Source: CAVPNY01 sp963706905 (GTDB lineage Bacteria > Chloroflexota > Anaerolineae > Anaerolineales > UBA4823). Taken from it: a DNA stretch of 60,207 nt. Where the stretch lies: contig CAVPNY010000003.1 in NCBI GenBank assembly GCA_963706905.1, forward strand, positions 1-60,207. The letters are read 5' to 3'. The notes under the pieces are model-generated. The model was not told the origin of the DNA. It saw only the letters and a list, made by a program, of their open reading frames with translations, and ran no database searches. Within the stretch, counting starts at the first letter, position 1; each line of letters starts with the position of its first letter. Shown in pieces: positions 9,194 to 17,613 of this stretch. The position numbers and the translations under genes are program-made.

Positions 9194-9805
9194 TTACTCA
9201 TTGCACACTGCGGTGAAAAAGTCGGGCTTCACCAAAAAGCGCCAGGGGATGCTTTTCCACGGTTCCGGCACACTATTTAAACCCACGCGCGGCCCGGTAG
9301 TGACGGCCGAATCTGGAATTTGAGTCCCTTTTTCAATAAACAGGACAGCCCCTGCTGCACACAAGTCGCTGCCGTTCAGCCTGCCATCAATATCCAGAGC
9401 CTGGCAGATCTTGGCCGGGCCGTCTGTCCAGCGGGCAGGAGGCTGATCGCTGCGACGGGCAGCAATGAGATCCAGACCTTCGGTGGGCTGCAAGGCGCGG
9501 ATCAGCACTGCAGCCGGGAAACCGGTCGCTTCAGTCACGAAATTAAGCATCCAGTGCATACCGTAAGTAAAATAAACATACGCATGACCGGGTTGGCCAA
9601 ACATCACGCGCGTACGCCCAGTCAAACCTGCACGAGCGTGGCACCCCTGGTCTTCCTGGCCGCGGTATGCTTCAGCCTCGACAATGATCCCTGACAGCCT
9701 TAATCCGTCTTGCATACGCACCAACCGGACGCCTAGCAGATCACGGGCAACCTGCAGGGTAGAACGCTCAAAGAAAGACCGATCCAGGCGGCTGGATTCT
9801 GACAT
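9194..9805 (-). CDS. mpg: DNA-3-methyladenine glycosylase (AAG/MPG family)
   Basis: Base-excision repair glycosylase of the mammalian AAG type, about 203 residues. It flips out and removes 3-methyladenine and other damaged purines. Family signatures in order are FFERSTLQVARDLLG, GIIVEAEAYRGQEDQGCHA (the Glu acting as general base lies in VEAEAY), then VMFGQPGHAYVYFTYGMHWM, AVLIRALQP, and GPAKICQALDI. The start at 9805 (MSESSRLD) gives the family's usual N-terminus; an upstream ATG at 9820 is possible. It diverges from guaB and heads the minus-strand group mpg-fabI-bactofilin. Confidence 0.92.
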   Translation of the reverse strand: MSESSRLDRSFFERSTLQVARDLLGVRLVRMQDGLRLSGIIVEAEAYRGQEDQGCHARAGLTGRTRVMFGQPGHAYVYFTYGMHWMLNFVTEATGFPAAVLIRALQPTEGLDLIAARRSDQPPARWTDGPAKICQALDIDGRLNGSDLCAAGAVLFIEKGTQIPDSAVTTGPRVGLNSVPEPWKSIPWRFLVKPDFFTAVCNE

Positions 9806-9812
9806 GCGAATA

Positions 9813-9841
9813 TTGTACAATGGGAATAAGAATTATAGAAT
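9813..9841 (+). promoter_or_regulatory. Candidate sigma-70 promoter of guaB
   Basis: TTGTAC at 9813-9818 and TAGAAT at 9836-9841 are separated by 17 bp and lie about 30 bp ahead of the guaB start. The match is by eye only. Confidence 0.35.
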
Positions 9842-9870
9842 AGCGCGCTGCCCTTCTCCCGGAGGTATCC

Positions 9871-11316
9871 ATGAACCTGCGACCTGAGTATGGTTTGACT
9901 TTTGATGATGTCCTGCTGGCGCCGCGCCGGTCAGCAATCCGCAGCCGCTCAGCAGTCGATCCTTCTACCTGGCTGGTGCCCGGCATCCGCCTGGCAATCC
10001 CGATCATCAGCGCTAACATGGACACAGTCACCGAGGCAGCCATGGCGATCGCTATGGCGCAAGCGGGAGGAATTGGCATCCTGCATCGCTTTATGTCTGC
10101 CGAACGCCAGGCCGAGATGGTGCGAAAGGTCAAGCGCGCCGAGAGCTTTGTTGTCGAACACCCGATCACCATTCAGCCAACGGCCAGTCTGGCGGAAGCC
10201 CGCCAGAAAATGGCCGAAACGCAGATTGGCGGCCTGGTAGTCACTGATGAGGTTGGCCGGCTGGTGGGTATGCTGACCGCGCGCGATCTGCTGCTGGCAC
10301 CAGACCCGTTGGCCCTGGTAGAGGCTGTCATGACGCCGCGCGAACGGGTGATCGCCGCCTCGCAAGGCGAGCCGCTCGATGCGGCCCGCTTAAAGCTACA
10401 CGAGCACCGTATTGAAAAACTGCCCCTGCTGGACGCGCAGGATCGCGTGGTAGGGTTGATCACTGCTCAGGACATCATCAAAATCCAGGAACACCCGCAG
10501 GCTACCAAGGACACCAAGGGGCGCCTGCGAGTGGGCGTGGCAGTTGGGGTTCGAACCGAGGACCTGCCGCGCGCCGCGCTGTGCCTGGAGGCCGGAGCAG
10601 ATGTACTGGTAGTGGACGTAGCACACGGGCATACCAGCTACACGATAGAGATGATCGAGTCTCTAAAGCAAGAATTCCCCATGGTTAAGATTATCGCTGG
10701 GAATGTGGCCACCGCACAAGGGGTGCGTGACCTCGCCGAGGCAGGTGCTGATGCGGTAAAAGTCGGGGTAGGCTCCGGCTCGATCTGCATCACCCGAATT
10801 GTGACCGGTTTCGGCGTGCCGCAACTCAGTGCGGTGATGGAATGCGCCCAGGCCGGGCAGGCTCTTGGCGTGCCCATCATTGCCGACGGCGGCATCCGCA
10901 ACTCCGGCGACATCACCAAGGCGCTAGCGGCTGGCGCCAGCTCGGTTATGCTGGGCAGCCTGCTGGCTGGAACAGACCAGAGCCCAGGCGCGGCGGTGAT
11001 CCGCGATGGGCGGCGCTTCAAGATAGTACGTGGCATGGCCTCCCTGACAGCCAACATCACTCGCAAGGAGATAGGGCGCACTGACGAGCTGGAGCCAGAG
11101 GAGTGGATCGAGGTTGTCCCGGAGGGTGTGGAAGCGGTGGTTCCCTATCAGGGCAGTGTGATGGATATCTTAATTCAGTTGTTAGGGGGATTACGCTCTG
11201 GGATGAGCTATGGCGGCGCCACGAATTTAACAGAATTGTACGAAAACGCTGAGTTCATCCGGATCACCCCAGCCGGGCGAGAGGAATCCGAGGCGCACAA
11301 TGTCGATCGATTTTAG
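9871..11316 (+). CDS. guaB: IMP dehydrogenase
   Basis: GuaB, 481 residues, oxidises IMP to XMP with NAD in guanine nucleotide synthesis. The TIM barrel opens with LTFDDVLLAPRRSAIRSR. It is interrupted at about residues 95-205 by two CBS domains (ITIQPTASLAEARQKM; VMTPRERVIAA). It resumes with VGVAVGVRTEDLPRA and GVGSGSICITRIVTGFGVP, which carries the catalytic Cys, then IADGGIRNSGDITKALAAGA and YQGSVMDILIQLLGG. GGAGG lies seven bases before the ATG. Cytosolic; length is normal for the family. It runs toward a convergent epimerase gene 23 bp away. Confidence 0.96.
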   Translation: MNLRPEYGLTFDDVLLAPRRSAIRSRSAVDPSTWLVPGIRLAIPIISANMDTVTEAAMAIAMAQAGGIGILHRFMSAERQAEMVRKVKRAESFVVEHPITIQPTASLAEARQKMAETQIGGLVVTDEVGRLVGMLTARDLLLAPDPLALVEAVMTPRERVIAASQGEPLDAARLKLHEHRIEKLPLLDAQDRVVGLITAQDIIKIQEHPQATKDTKGRLRVGVAVGVRTEDLPRAALCLEAGADVLVVDVAHGHTSYTIEMIESLKQEFPMVKIIAGNVATAQGVRDLAEAGADAVKVGVGSGSICITRIVTGFGVPQLSAVMECAQAGQALGVPIIADGGIRNSGDITKALAAGASSVMLGSLLAGTDQSPGAAVIRDGRRFKIVRGMASLTANITRKEIGRTDELEPEEWIEVVPEGVEAVVPYQGSVMDILIQLLGGLRSGMSYGGATNLTELYENAEFIRITPAGREESEAHNVDRF

Positions 11317-11339
11317 GTCGCTAATGGAGGTTGGGGGGA

Positions 11340-12293
11340 TCAGGATTTGCGCACCGGGCGGGTAGCTTCATCGCGGAAGCGTGGGTCTTTCTCGAGGGTC
11401 AGGCGAACGCCTTCTGCCAATGAGACGCGCGGCTGGTAGCCGAGCTTCTCACGCGCCAGACTCAGGTCGGCACACATGCGCGAGACTCCCGGCGAAGTGC
11501 GCGGGTTGAAAATCACCTCGGCGTTGCTACTGGTAACCTGGATCACAAGGTTAGCCAGCTCTCGCAGGCTGGTCTCTGCCCCATTTCCGACATTGATATT
11601 CAAGTTCTCAATGCCTGGGGCGGTGGCCGCGGCTACCATGGCGCTGACCACGTCATCAATAAAAACGTAATCGCGCGTCTGGCTGCCATCACCATGCACT
11701 ACCAGCGTCCCGCCACGCACCGCCTGTCGCAAGAAATTGGGGATGACCGGCGGGTGGGATGGCGGCAGGTGTTGACCAGGCCCGTAGGCATTGAAAACCC
11801 GCAATGCAACTGTCTCGATGCCCCAAAGGCCGCCAATAGTGTGTACATAGTATTCGGCGCATAGCTTGGAGACAGCATATGGGGAGCTTGGGTTGGGTAC
11901 AGCATCCTCGCGCAAGGGCTGGCTGCCCTGATCACCATAGATAGCGCCGGATGAGATCAGCACCACACGACGCACACCGACATCACGCATGGCTTCCATC
12001 AGGCTGACCGCGCCGCCCACATTGACGGCATTATACTCGCGCGGGTAGAGCACCGATTCAGCAACCACGACACGCGCCGCCAGATGATAGACACAGTCCA
12101 CGTCCTGGAGCAGAGTCCACAGCTTGGGGCGGTCATTGACATCACCGCGGGTGAAGAGAACATCCGGGGAAAGGGAGCGCGGGTCGCCCATCGAGAGGTC
12201 ATCCAGGCCACGCACCTGGTGGCCTTCGCGGGCCAGGCGATTGGCCAGAGTTGAGCCAAGAAAACCGGCCACTCCTGTGATTAAGAAATTCAT
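11340..12293 (-). CDS. NAD-dependent epimerase/dehydratase (nucleotide-sugar type)
   Basis: Extended SDR of 317 residues, close to UDP-glucose 4-epimerases and dTDP-glucose-type dehydratases. Seen: Rossmann motif TGVAGFLG at residue 7, GLDDLSMGD, HLAARV, SSGAIYGDQ with the catalytic Ser, and YxxxK in SPYAVSKLCAEYY. A substrate-loop segment YGPGQHLPPSHPP follows. It probably interconverts a nucleotide-linked sugar for surface glycans, but the exact substrate cannot be read. The ATG at 12293 begins the fold directly; the frame is open 31 codons further upstream without a convincing start. Confidence 0.85.
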   Translation of the reverse strand: MNFLITGVAGFLGSTLANRLAREGHQVRGLDDLSMGDPRSLSPDVLFTRGDVNDRPKLWTLLQDVDCVYHLAARVVVAESVLYPREYNAVNVGGAVSLMEAMRDVGVRRVVLISSGAIYGDQGSQPLREDAVPNPSSPYAVSKLCAEYYVHTIGGLWGIETVALRVFNAYGPGQHLPPSHPPVIPNFLRQAVRGGTLVVHGDGSQTRDYVFIDDVVSAMVAAATAPGIENLNINVGNGAETSLRELANLVIQVTSSNAEVIFNPRTSPGVSRMCADLSLAREKLGYQPRVSLAEGVRLTLEKDPRFRDEATRPVRKS

Positions 12294-12415
12294 TGGAAAT
12301 GGATTATAGCATGAGAATGGTACCGCCTGCGAAGCCGCTCCAAAGTCTGCGGACGTTTTGAAAGCATTCGATGTCTGGTTTGACACCCCAATGAGAAAAA
12401 GGTATCATCATCGTC

Positions 12416-13681
12416 ATGTCACTGCAAAAGTGGACCTATCTCATTGTGGTGCTGATCCTGGGGATTGTCACCCTGACATACAGCGGCCTGCCACCGGGCG
12501 ACCAGATGGAGCGCGTGCGGGCTTTCTCGCGTGACCTGGAATTCGACTACATCGCGTGGACACTGGATGCGTTAGGAGTCAAGCTGGAGCAGTTGGCCCT
12601 GCAAGCCAGCGATTTCCTGCCTGCCGAGGCACGCCACAAGCTGGTGCTGGATTATTTGAATCTGGTGGATCAGATCAACCAGGCAGAGCGTCTGCTGAAC
12701 GAAATCTATGCCAACCCCGAGATCAGCGATCCAGAGAAGGCAGCCTCCGCAGTGCGTAGCGTCCTGGATACACTGACTGCCCGCCGCAGCCGCCTGGCCC
12801 CGCTGGCCGAGTCGGTCCTGCAAGACCAGATCGGAGAGTCAGTCGCTGACCTTGGGCTCACCCTCGGAGGACAGCCTCTCCCGCCAGTGCTCTATCACAG
12901 CACGCCGCTTCCGACAGCTCTGATTGTCTCGCCTCGGGACGAAATTCGCCAGGATGCAAACATCTCCTTGCAGTCCGAACTAAGCGCCGATGAGCGCACC
13001 GCACTGGAAGATCAGATCGATTCGGCGCTAGATGTATCTTCTTTAATTGTCAACATCGGCGGAATTGGCGTTTATCCTACCATGGTGATGCAGACCAGCA
13101 ATCTAAACTTCCTCGCGGAAGTGGTCGCCCATGAGTGGGTGCATAACTTTCTAACCCTGCGCCCATTGGGGATTAATTACCTCACCAGTCCAGAACTGCG
13201 CACGATGAACGAGACTGCAGCTTCCATCGCCGGGAACGAGATCGGGGCCCTGGTGATCGAGCAGTTCTACCCAGAGCTGGTCCCGCCTCCCCCGGCGACG
13301 CCCTCGACGTCTACCCCGGAGGAGCCCAGCGAACCGCCCGCTTTTGACTTTAACGAAGAGATGCGCATCACGCGGGTAACGGTAGACGAAATGCTGGCTG
13401 AAGGCAAGATCGAAGAAGCCGAGGCGTATATGGAGGCGCGGCGCGTTTTCTTCTGGGAAAACGGCTACCTGATCCGCAAGATCAATCAGGCCTATTTTGC
13501 CTTCTATGGGGCATACGCCGATCAGCCCGGCGGTGAAGCCGGGGAAGACCCGGTGGGGGCGGCGGTGCGCGAGCTGCGCGCGCAGAGCCCCTCTCTGGCA
13601 GACTTCCTAAAAAGTATCGCCTGGATGACATCCTTCGGACAGTTGCAGGAGGCGGTAGAGGCGGGGAATGCAGAAAGTTAA
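12416..13681 (+). CDS. Membrane-anchored protein with HEWVH metalloprotease motif
   Basis: A 421-residue protein I cannot place in a named family. An N-terminal signal anchor (TYLIVVLILGIVTLTYSGLP) puts the rest outside the membrane. A helical region with EFDYIAWTLDALGVKLEQL spans residues about 40-150. Near residue 240 it has VVAHEWVHNFL, an HExxH zinc motif, followed about 30 residues later by MNETAASIAGNEIG, where a Glu could be the third zinc ligand (gluzincin-like). A Pro/Ser/Thr linker precedes an acidic helical tail. Zinc protease activity is inferred from the motif spacing only. It is followed by the thioredoxin-cyclophilin lipoprotein, so an envelope protein quality role is possible. 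Confidence 0.7.
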   Translation: MSLQKWTYLIVVLILGIVTLTYSGLPPGDQMERVRAFSRDLEFDYIAWTLDALGVKLEQLALQASDFLPAEARHKLVLDYLNLVDQINQAERLLNEIYANPEISDPEKAASAVRSVLDTLTARRSRLAPLAESVLQDQIGESVADLGLTLGGQPLPPVLYHSTPLPTALIVSPRDEIRQDANISLQSELSADERTALEDQIDSALDVSSLIVNIGGIGVYPTMVMQTSNLNFLAEVVAHEWVHNFLTLRPLGINYLTSPELRTMNETAASIAGNEIGALVIEQFYPELVPPPPATPSTSTPEEPSEPPAFDFNEEMRITRVTVDEMLAEGKIEEAEAYMEARRVFFWENGYLIRKINQAYFAFYGAYADQPGGEAGEDPVGAAVRELRAQSPSLADFLKSIAWMTSFGQLQEAVEAGNAES

Positions 13682-13756
13682 TGCCTGCCTAATCCAGCAA
13701 TCCCTTTTCACTGGTAAAATTGGCTAGATTTTCACCAATCAGAAAAGAGCCTATTC

Positions 13757-15067
13757 ATGGTTAAACGCGCACTGATCGTTACCGTCCTTTTGATGCTCTT
13801 GCTGGCAGCTTGCCAGAGCCAGGCGACTCCGTCTGGCACTGCGATCGCAACCCAAGAGCTTGAGTCCTTTGCCACGCAAAGCGAGGCGACTGGCGAAGCC
13901 TCACCGGTCCCCGCCAAGACCGAAGCACCTGTCTCGCAGGCAACTGGAGAGACAGCCCCTGTCGCCAACTGCACTGTGGTCAGTATCTCCCCCACCTCCA
14001 ATGCCACCGAAACTAGCCTGTTCCCGCCCCCTGGTGATACCGACTGGGTGGTCGGCCCGGAAACGGCGGCGATGACACTTTTTGAATACAGCGACTTCCA
14101 ATGACCGGCCTGCGCTTCTTTTGCGCCCGTGCTGGCGCAACTCCAAGCTGCCCATCCTGAAGACATCCGCATCGTTTATCGCCACTTCCCCCTGTTGAGC
14201 ATTCACGATAAAGCCGCCCTGGCAACCCAGGCTGCCGAAGCCGCCGGGAAACAGGACCAGTTCTGGGAAATGCATGACTTACTTTTCGAAAAACAGGCTG
14301 AATGGTCAGAACTTTCGGTAGAAGACTTCGAAGCCTGGCTGGTCGATCGGGCGACTGAACTGGGCCTGGACGCCGATCAGTTCCAGGCAGATATGATCGA
14401 CCCAGCTACCGCTGCCATCGCCCAGAAAGCCTGGGACGACGGCGTAGCTGCCAATCTGCCCGGTACGCCCTTCCTGCTGATCAATGGGAATTATTACGAC
14501 GGCCCGCGCGATTTCTCCAGCCTGGAAACCATCCTGCAACTGGTCAAGCTGGAGGCAATCCAATTCACCGAGTGCCCGCCGATGACCATCGACCCGGCCA
14601 AACAGTATATCGCCACGTTGGAAACTGAGAAGGGCGATATCGTCATCGAGCTCCTTGACGACACCGCCCCGCTGGCGGTGAACAGCTTCATTTTCCTGGC
14701 GAATAACGGCTGGTTTGACGGCGTCACCTTTCACAGGGTTATCCCCGGCTTTGTCGCCCAGGCGGGCGATCCAACCGGGACTGGTTACGGCGGCCCAGGG
14801 TATGCCTTTATAAATGAGATATCGACCGATTTGAAGTTCGACAAGGAGGGCGTGGTGGGGATGGCCAACTCTGGCGCTGACGCCAACGGCAGCCAGTTCT
14901 TCATCACCCTGGCTCCAGCGCCCAACCTGGACGGCGGCTACACCATCTTCGGTCAGGTTATCGCGGGAATGGATGTAGTCAATAGCCTGACGCCGCGCAA
15001 TCCTCAGGAGAATGCCGACCTACCCCCGGGAGACGCGATTCTGAGTGTCAAGATTGAGGAGAAATAG
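13757..15067 (+). CDS. Lipoprotein: DsbA-like (possible selenoprotein, U-P-A-C) fused to cyclophilin
   Basis: Read through one in-frame TGA at 14102-14104, this is a 436-residue protein. Residues 1-20 are a lipoprotein signal (LLAAC lipobox), then a Ser/Thr-rich linker. A DsbA/Thioredoxin_4 domain follows with MTLFEYSDFQ, TGA, PACASFAPVLAQL, YRHFPL and NLPGTPFLLINGNYY, whose cis-Pro sits before FLLI. The TGA replaces exactly the first Cys of CPAC. From about residue 290 there is a cyclophilin domain (FHRVIPGFVAQAGDPTGTGY, GSQFFITLAPAPNLDG), a peptidyl-prolyl isomerase. Together this is an outward-facing disulfide and proline foldase. Downstream of the TGA a hairpin (14121-14140) suits a bacterial SECIS. 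The alternative is a TGC to TGA error or mutation. Confidence 0.8.
14121..14140 (+). promoter_or_regulatory. Candidate bacterial SECIS hairpin
   Basis: TTGCGCC (14121-14127) and GGCGCAA (14134-14140) pair perfectly around the loop CGTGCT. The loop starts 23 nt after the TGA at 14102-14104 and has a G in its first two positions, both within what is described for bacterial SECIS elements. The hairpin lies within coding sequence, so chance or codon constraint could produce it. Confidence 0.45.
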
Positions 15068-15078
15068 GTTAAAACTTT

Positions 15079-15732
15079 ATGGATTTTCTTACGAGTGTTA
15101 TCGACTTCATCCTTCATATTGATAAGCATCTAAACGAGATAATCCAGACCTACGGGACCTGGACCTATTTACTGCTGTTTATGATTATCTTCGTAGAGAC
15201 GGGAGTGGTGATCATGCCCTTCCTGCCCGGCGACTCGCTGCTCTTCGCGGCGGGGGCCTTCGCTGCCCAGGGCTCGCTGAACGTGGTTGTCTTGTTTGTC
15301 CTGCTCTCTTTTGCGGCCATCCTGGGCGACACGGTCAACTACTGGATCGGACATTATATTGGCCCAAAGGCCTTCAGCGGCAATGTTCGATTCTTGAAGA
15401 AAGAACACCTGGACCGCACGCATGCCTTCTACGAGAAGCACGGAGGCAAGACGATCATCCTGGCGCGCTTCATCCCCATCATCCGTACCTTCGCCCCATT
15501 CGTGGCTGGTATTGGGGAGATGACCTACAGCCACTTCATCGTGTATAACGTGGTCGGCGGGGTGTTGTGGGTAGCGTTGTTCACTTTCGGTGGATATTTC
15601 TTCGGCAACCTGCCGTTTGTGAAAGATAATTTCTTCATAGTGATCATCACCATTATTGTCATCTCGGTGCTGCCGGCGGTGGTTGAGGTCGTGCGGGACC
15701 GAATCAAGGGGGCGCAAGAGGCGGAGGCATAA
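15079..15732 (+). CDS. DedA-family membrane protein
   Basis: A 217-residue DedA (VTT domain) protein, an inner-membrane protein implicated in lipid flipping and proton-linked membrane homeostasis. Seen: the re-entrant motif MPFLPGDSLLFAAGAFAAQG, the Glu of FVETGVV before it, and the second half motif LARFIPIIRTFAPFVAGIGE with conserved Arg residues. Four to five hydrophobic segments are visible. It starts 11 bp after the foldase lipoprotein, so the two are probably co-transcribed. The C-terminus is short and basic, facing the cytoplasm. Confidence 0.9.
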   Translation: MDFLTSVIDFILHIDKHLNEIIQTYGTWTYLLLFMIIFVETGVVIMPFLPGDSLLFAAGAFAAQGSLNVVVLFVLLSFAAILGDTVNYWIGHYIGPKAFSGNVRFLKKEHLDRTHAFYEKHGGKTIILARFIPIIRTFAPFVAGIGEMTYSHFIVYNVVGGVLWVALFTFGGYFFGNLPFVKDNFFIVIITIIVISVLPAVVEVVRDRIKGAQEAEA

Positions 15733-15836
15733 CTAATAACCCCTTGTTTTCCCTTGCACTGATATTACTGATTCTATAGGGGGTATGCCTATGTATCGGC
15801 TGGCACCCTGGAGATCCTATTGAGGAGCGGCACAGC

Positions 15837-16295
15837 ATGGCGGAGTCAAAAGAAGTAAAAGAGAGCCATAGAACTCAAATTACGATTGCTGTGATCGGCG
15901 CGGCTGCGGTTATCCTGGCAGCAATGATTGGGATCATTCCATCACTTTTGCGCAATCGGGAGGCAGCCCCTGCCTCGCCGACCAATCCGGCAGCAGCCAC
16001 GGGTGCGTCTACCTCAGCCGGGGCTAACCGCAGCGGGGTGCCCTTGCCGCCTGAATTCGCCGGCAATATCCGCAGCGTAAAAGCAAACTATGGGTGTGGC
16101 ATCTTAATGGGCGCGACGAATGAAGATCAATTGCCGGTCTGCGATCCTCTCCCCAGCATGTCGGCTGAGTGGGTCAATAAAATTCAAGGCGTGGATGCCG
16201 ACTGTTCGACCTCTACCTCGGACCGCATTATCCTGGAACTGTGGACAAGCGGGAATTATGAGGGGGAATACTGGGCTTATACCTTTGGGTGTTAA
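15837..16295 (+). CDS. Hypothetical membrane-anchored secreted protein
   Basis: 152 residues, no family recognised. One N-terminal membrane segment (residues about 17-40, AVIGAAAVILAAMIGIIPSL) is followed by a Pro/Ala/Ser/Thr linker. A small C-terminal domain has four Cys (YGCGILMG, LPVCDPL, DADCSTS, final FGC) that could form two disulfides, and ends in aromatic residues WAYTFGC. The ATG at 15837 follows TTGAGGAGC. Its place after the DsbA-like lipoprotein and DedA fits an exported disulfide protein, but that is inference. Confidence 0.6.
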   Translation: MAESKEVKESHRTQITIAVIGAAAVILAAMIGIIPSLLRNREAAPASPTNPAAATGASTSAGANRSGVPLPPEFAGNIRSVKANYGCGILMGATNEDQLPVCDPLPSMSAEWVNKIQGVDADCSTSTSDRIILELWTSGNYEGEYWAYTFGC

Positions 16296-16561
16296 TAATT
16301 TATCTACCCAACCTTCATTGGTGTCGTCGCATATAAGCAGTGACATTGATCACTTGCCCAGAAAATAAAAACCCCTATACTGATCACGATCGCCTTTACC
16401 GGTTCAATGTATCGGTGCCAGGTTTGTACACAATCGATATCCAAATAACCTGACCACACACGAGAGGGAAAGACTTGGCATTGCTAGGAGGGATTTTTTG
16501 AACCATTGGATGTCTGGATTTATCTCAGCGAATTTTATTTTACACCCGTAAAGAGGTTAGA

Positions 16562-17545
16562 ATGATTTCTTTCTTCCGTAGAAAGTATTCCTTTTTCTTG
16601 ATTATTCTCACTTCGCATCTCATAATAGGTTGTCAGAGTAATATCATCTCCTCATCCACGTCGATAGCGCCCAAAAAAACCCAAACTATTCAAAGTACGG
16701 TTCTTATTCAGACAAGTACACCGTCTCCAGAAGACACTTATTCTCTTCCCTCGATAACTCCATCTTCTCCAACCATTCAGGTATTGCCTACATCTCCATC
16801 ATCAACAATCGAAAAGCATGTCCCAACTATGTCCCCCGATGATGCCCTGGAAAGGGTGCTCGGTTTATTGAGTGATAATAGCGGATGCAAGCTTCCTTGT
16901 TGGTGGGGAATAGTGCCTGGAGAAACAACATTAACCGAAACTCTCCAGTTCCTAAACGAAATTGGTGAAAGCGCGGCACCAATCCCACAATCAGATGGCA
17001 CCGTCGTATATGATGCTGGAGGTTTTGATCTCGAGAAAATGAAAATCTATAACAGTGTTAGCTTTTACGAAAAATCGGGGTTAATAGATGCAATAAGCAT
17101 CCGATCTGAAGGTCATAACCTTGAAGGTTTTTTGCAGGTATGGGATCCTTACAAGCCACAGCAGATAATACAAAAATATGGGAAACCTTCAAGGATATGG
17201 ATAAATAGTAGCTACTCATATGGTAATTCAAAGAGAAGAGGTTACGACTTACTGATTTTTTATGATAATCTAGGAATACTCATTGCATATTCTGGCATAG
17301 TTAAGTTTGATTCGATATATCATATTTGTCCGTGGTTTGACCAAGCAGAGGACATTCAAACGATCAAAATGTATCTGCAATCTCCGGAGAATCCTCTTCC
17401 CTTAGAAAGGCTGACAAATTATTTAATATACCCTGAATACACAGTGCCCATCGAAAATGGAGGATTAACTTTGGATGATCTTTATTCTATCTTCATAGAA
17501 GAAGAGCAACCTTGTTTTGAGTTTCCAGGAACATTATTTCCATAA
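16562..17545 (+). CDS. Hypothetical lipoprotein, AT-rich
   Basis: A 327-residue predicted lipoprotein: basic start MISFFRRKYS, hydrophobic stretch, lipobox LIIGC at residues 20-24. A Ser/Thr/Pro-rich spacer to about residue 95 comes next, then a folded domain with DNSGCKLPCWWGIVPGETTL, where a Cys pair flanks the loop. Lipoproteins with this CWWGI..GET block are familiar from Anaerolineae but have no known role. Base composition is clearly more AT-rich than the neighbours, suggesting recent acquisition or fast evolution. The ATG at 16562 follows AAAGAGGTTAG. No frame breaks are seen. Confidence 0.65.
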   Translation: MISFFRRKYSFFLIILTSHLIIGCQSNIISSSTSIAPKKTQTIQSTVLIQTSTPSPEDTYSLPSITPSSPTIQVLPTSPSSTIEKHVPTMSPDDALERVLGLLSDNSGCKLPCWWGIVPGETTLTETLQFLNEIGESAAPIPQSDGTVVYDAGGFDLEKMKIYNSVSFYEKSGLIDAISIRSEGHNLEGFLQVWDPYKPQQIIQKYGKPSRIWINSSYSYGNSKRRGYDLLIFYDNLGILIAYSGIVKFDSIYHICPWFDQAEDIQTIKMYLQSPENPLPLERLTNYLIYPEYTVPIENGGLTLDDLYSIFIEEEQPCFEFPGTLFP

Positions 17546-17613
17546 GAAGCGGATCAAAGCCACTATCGTGATATCGGACGCCACAACCACCACGTATATC
17601 AGTAGTCCTTTCT

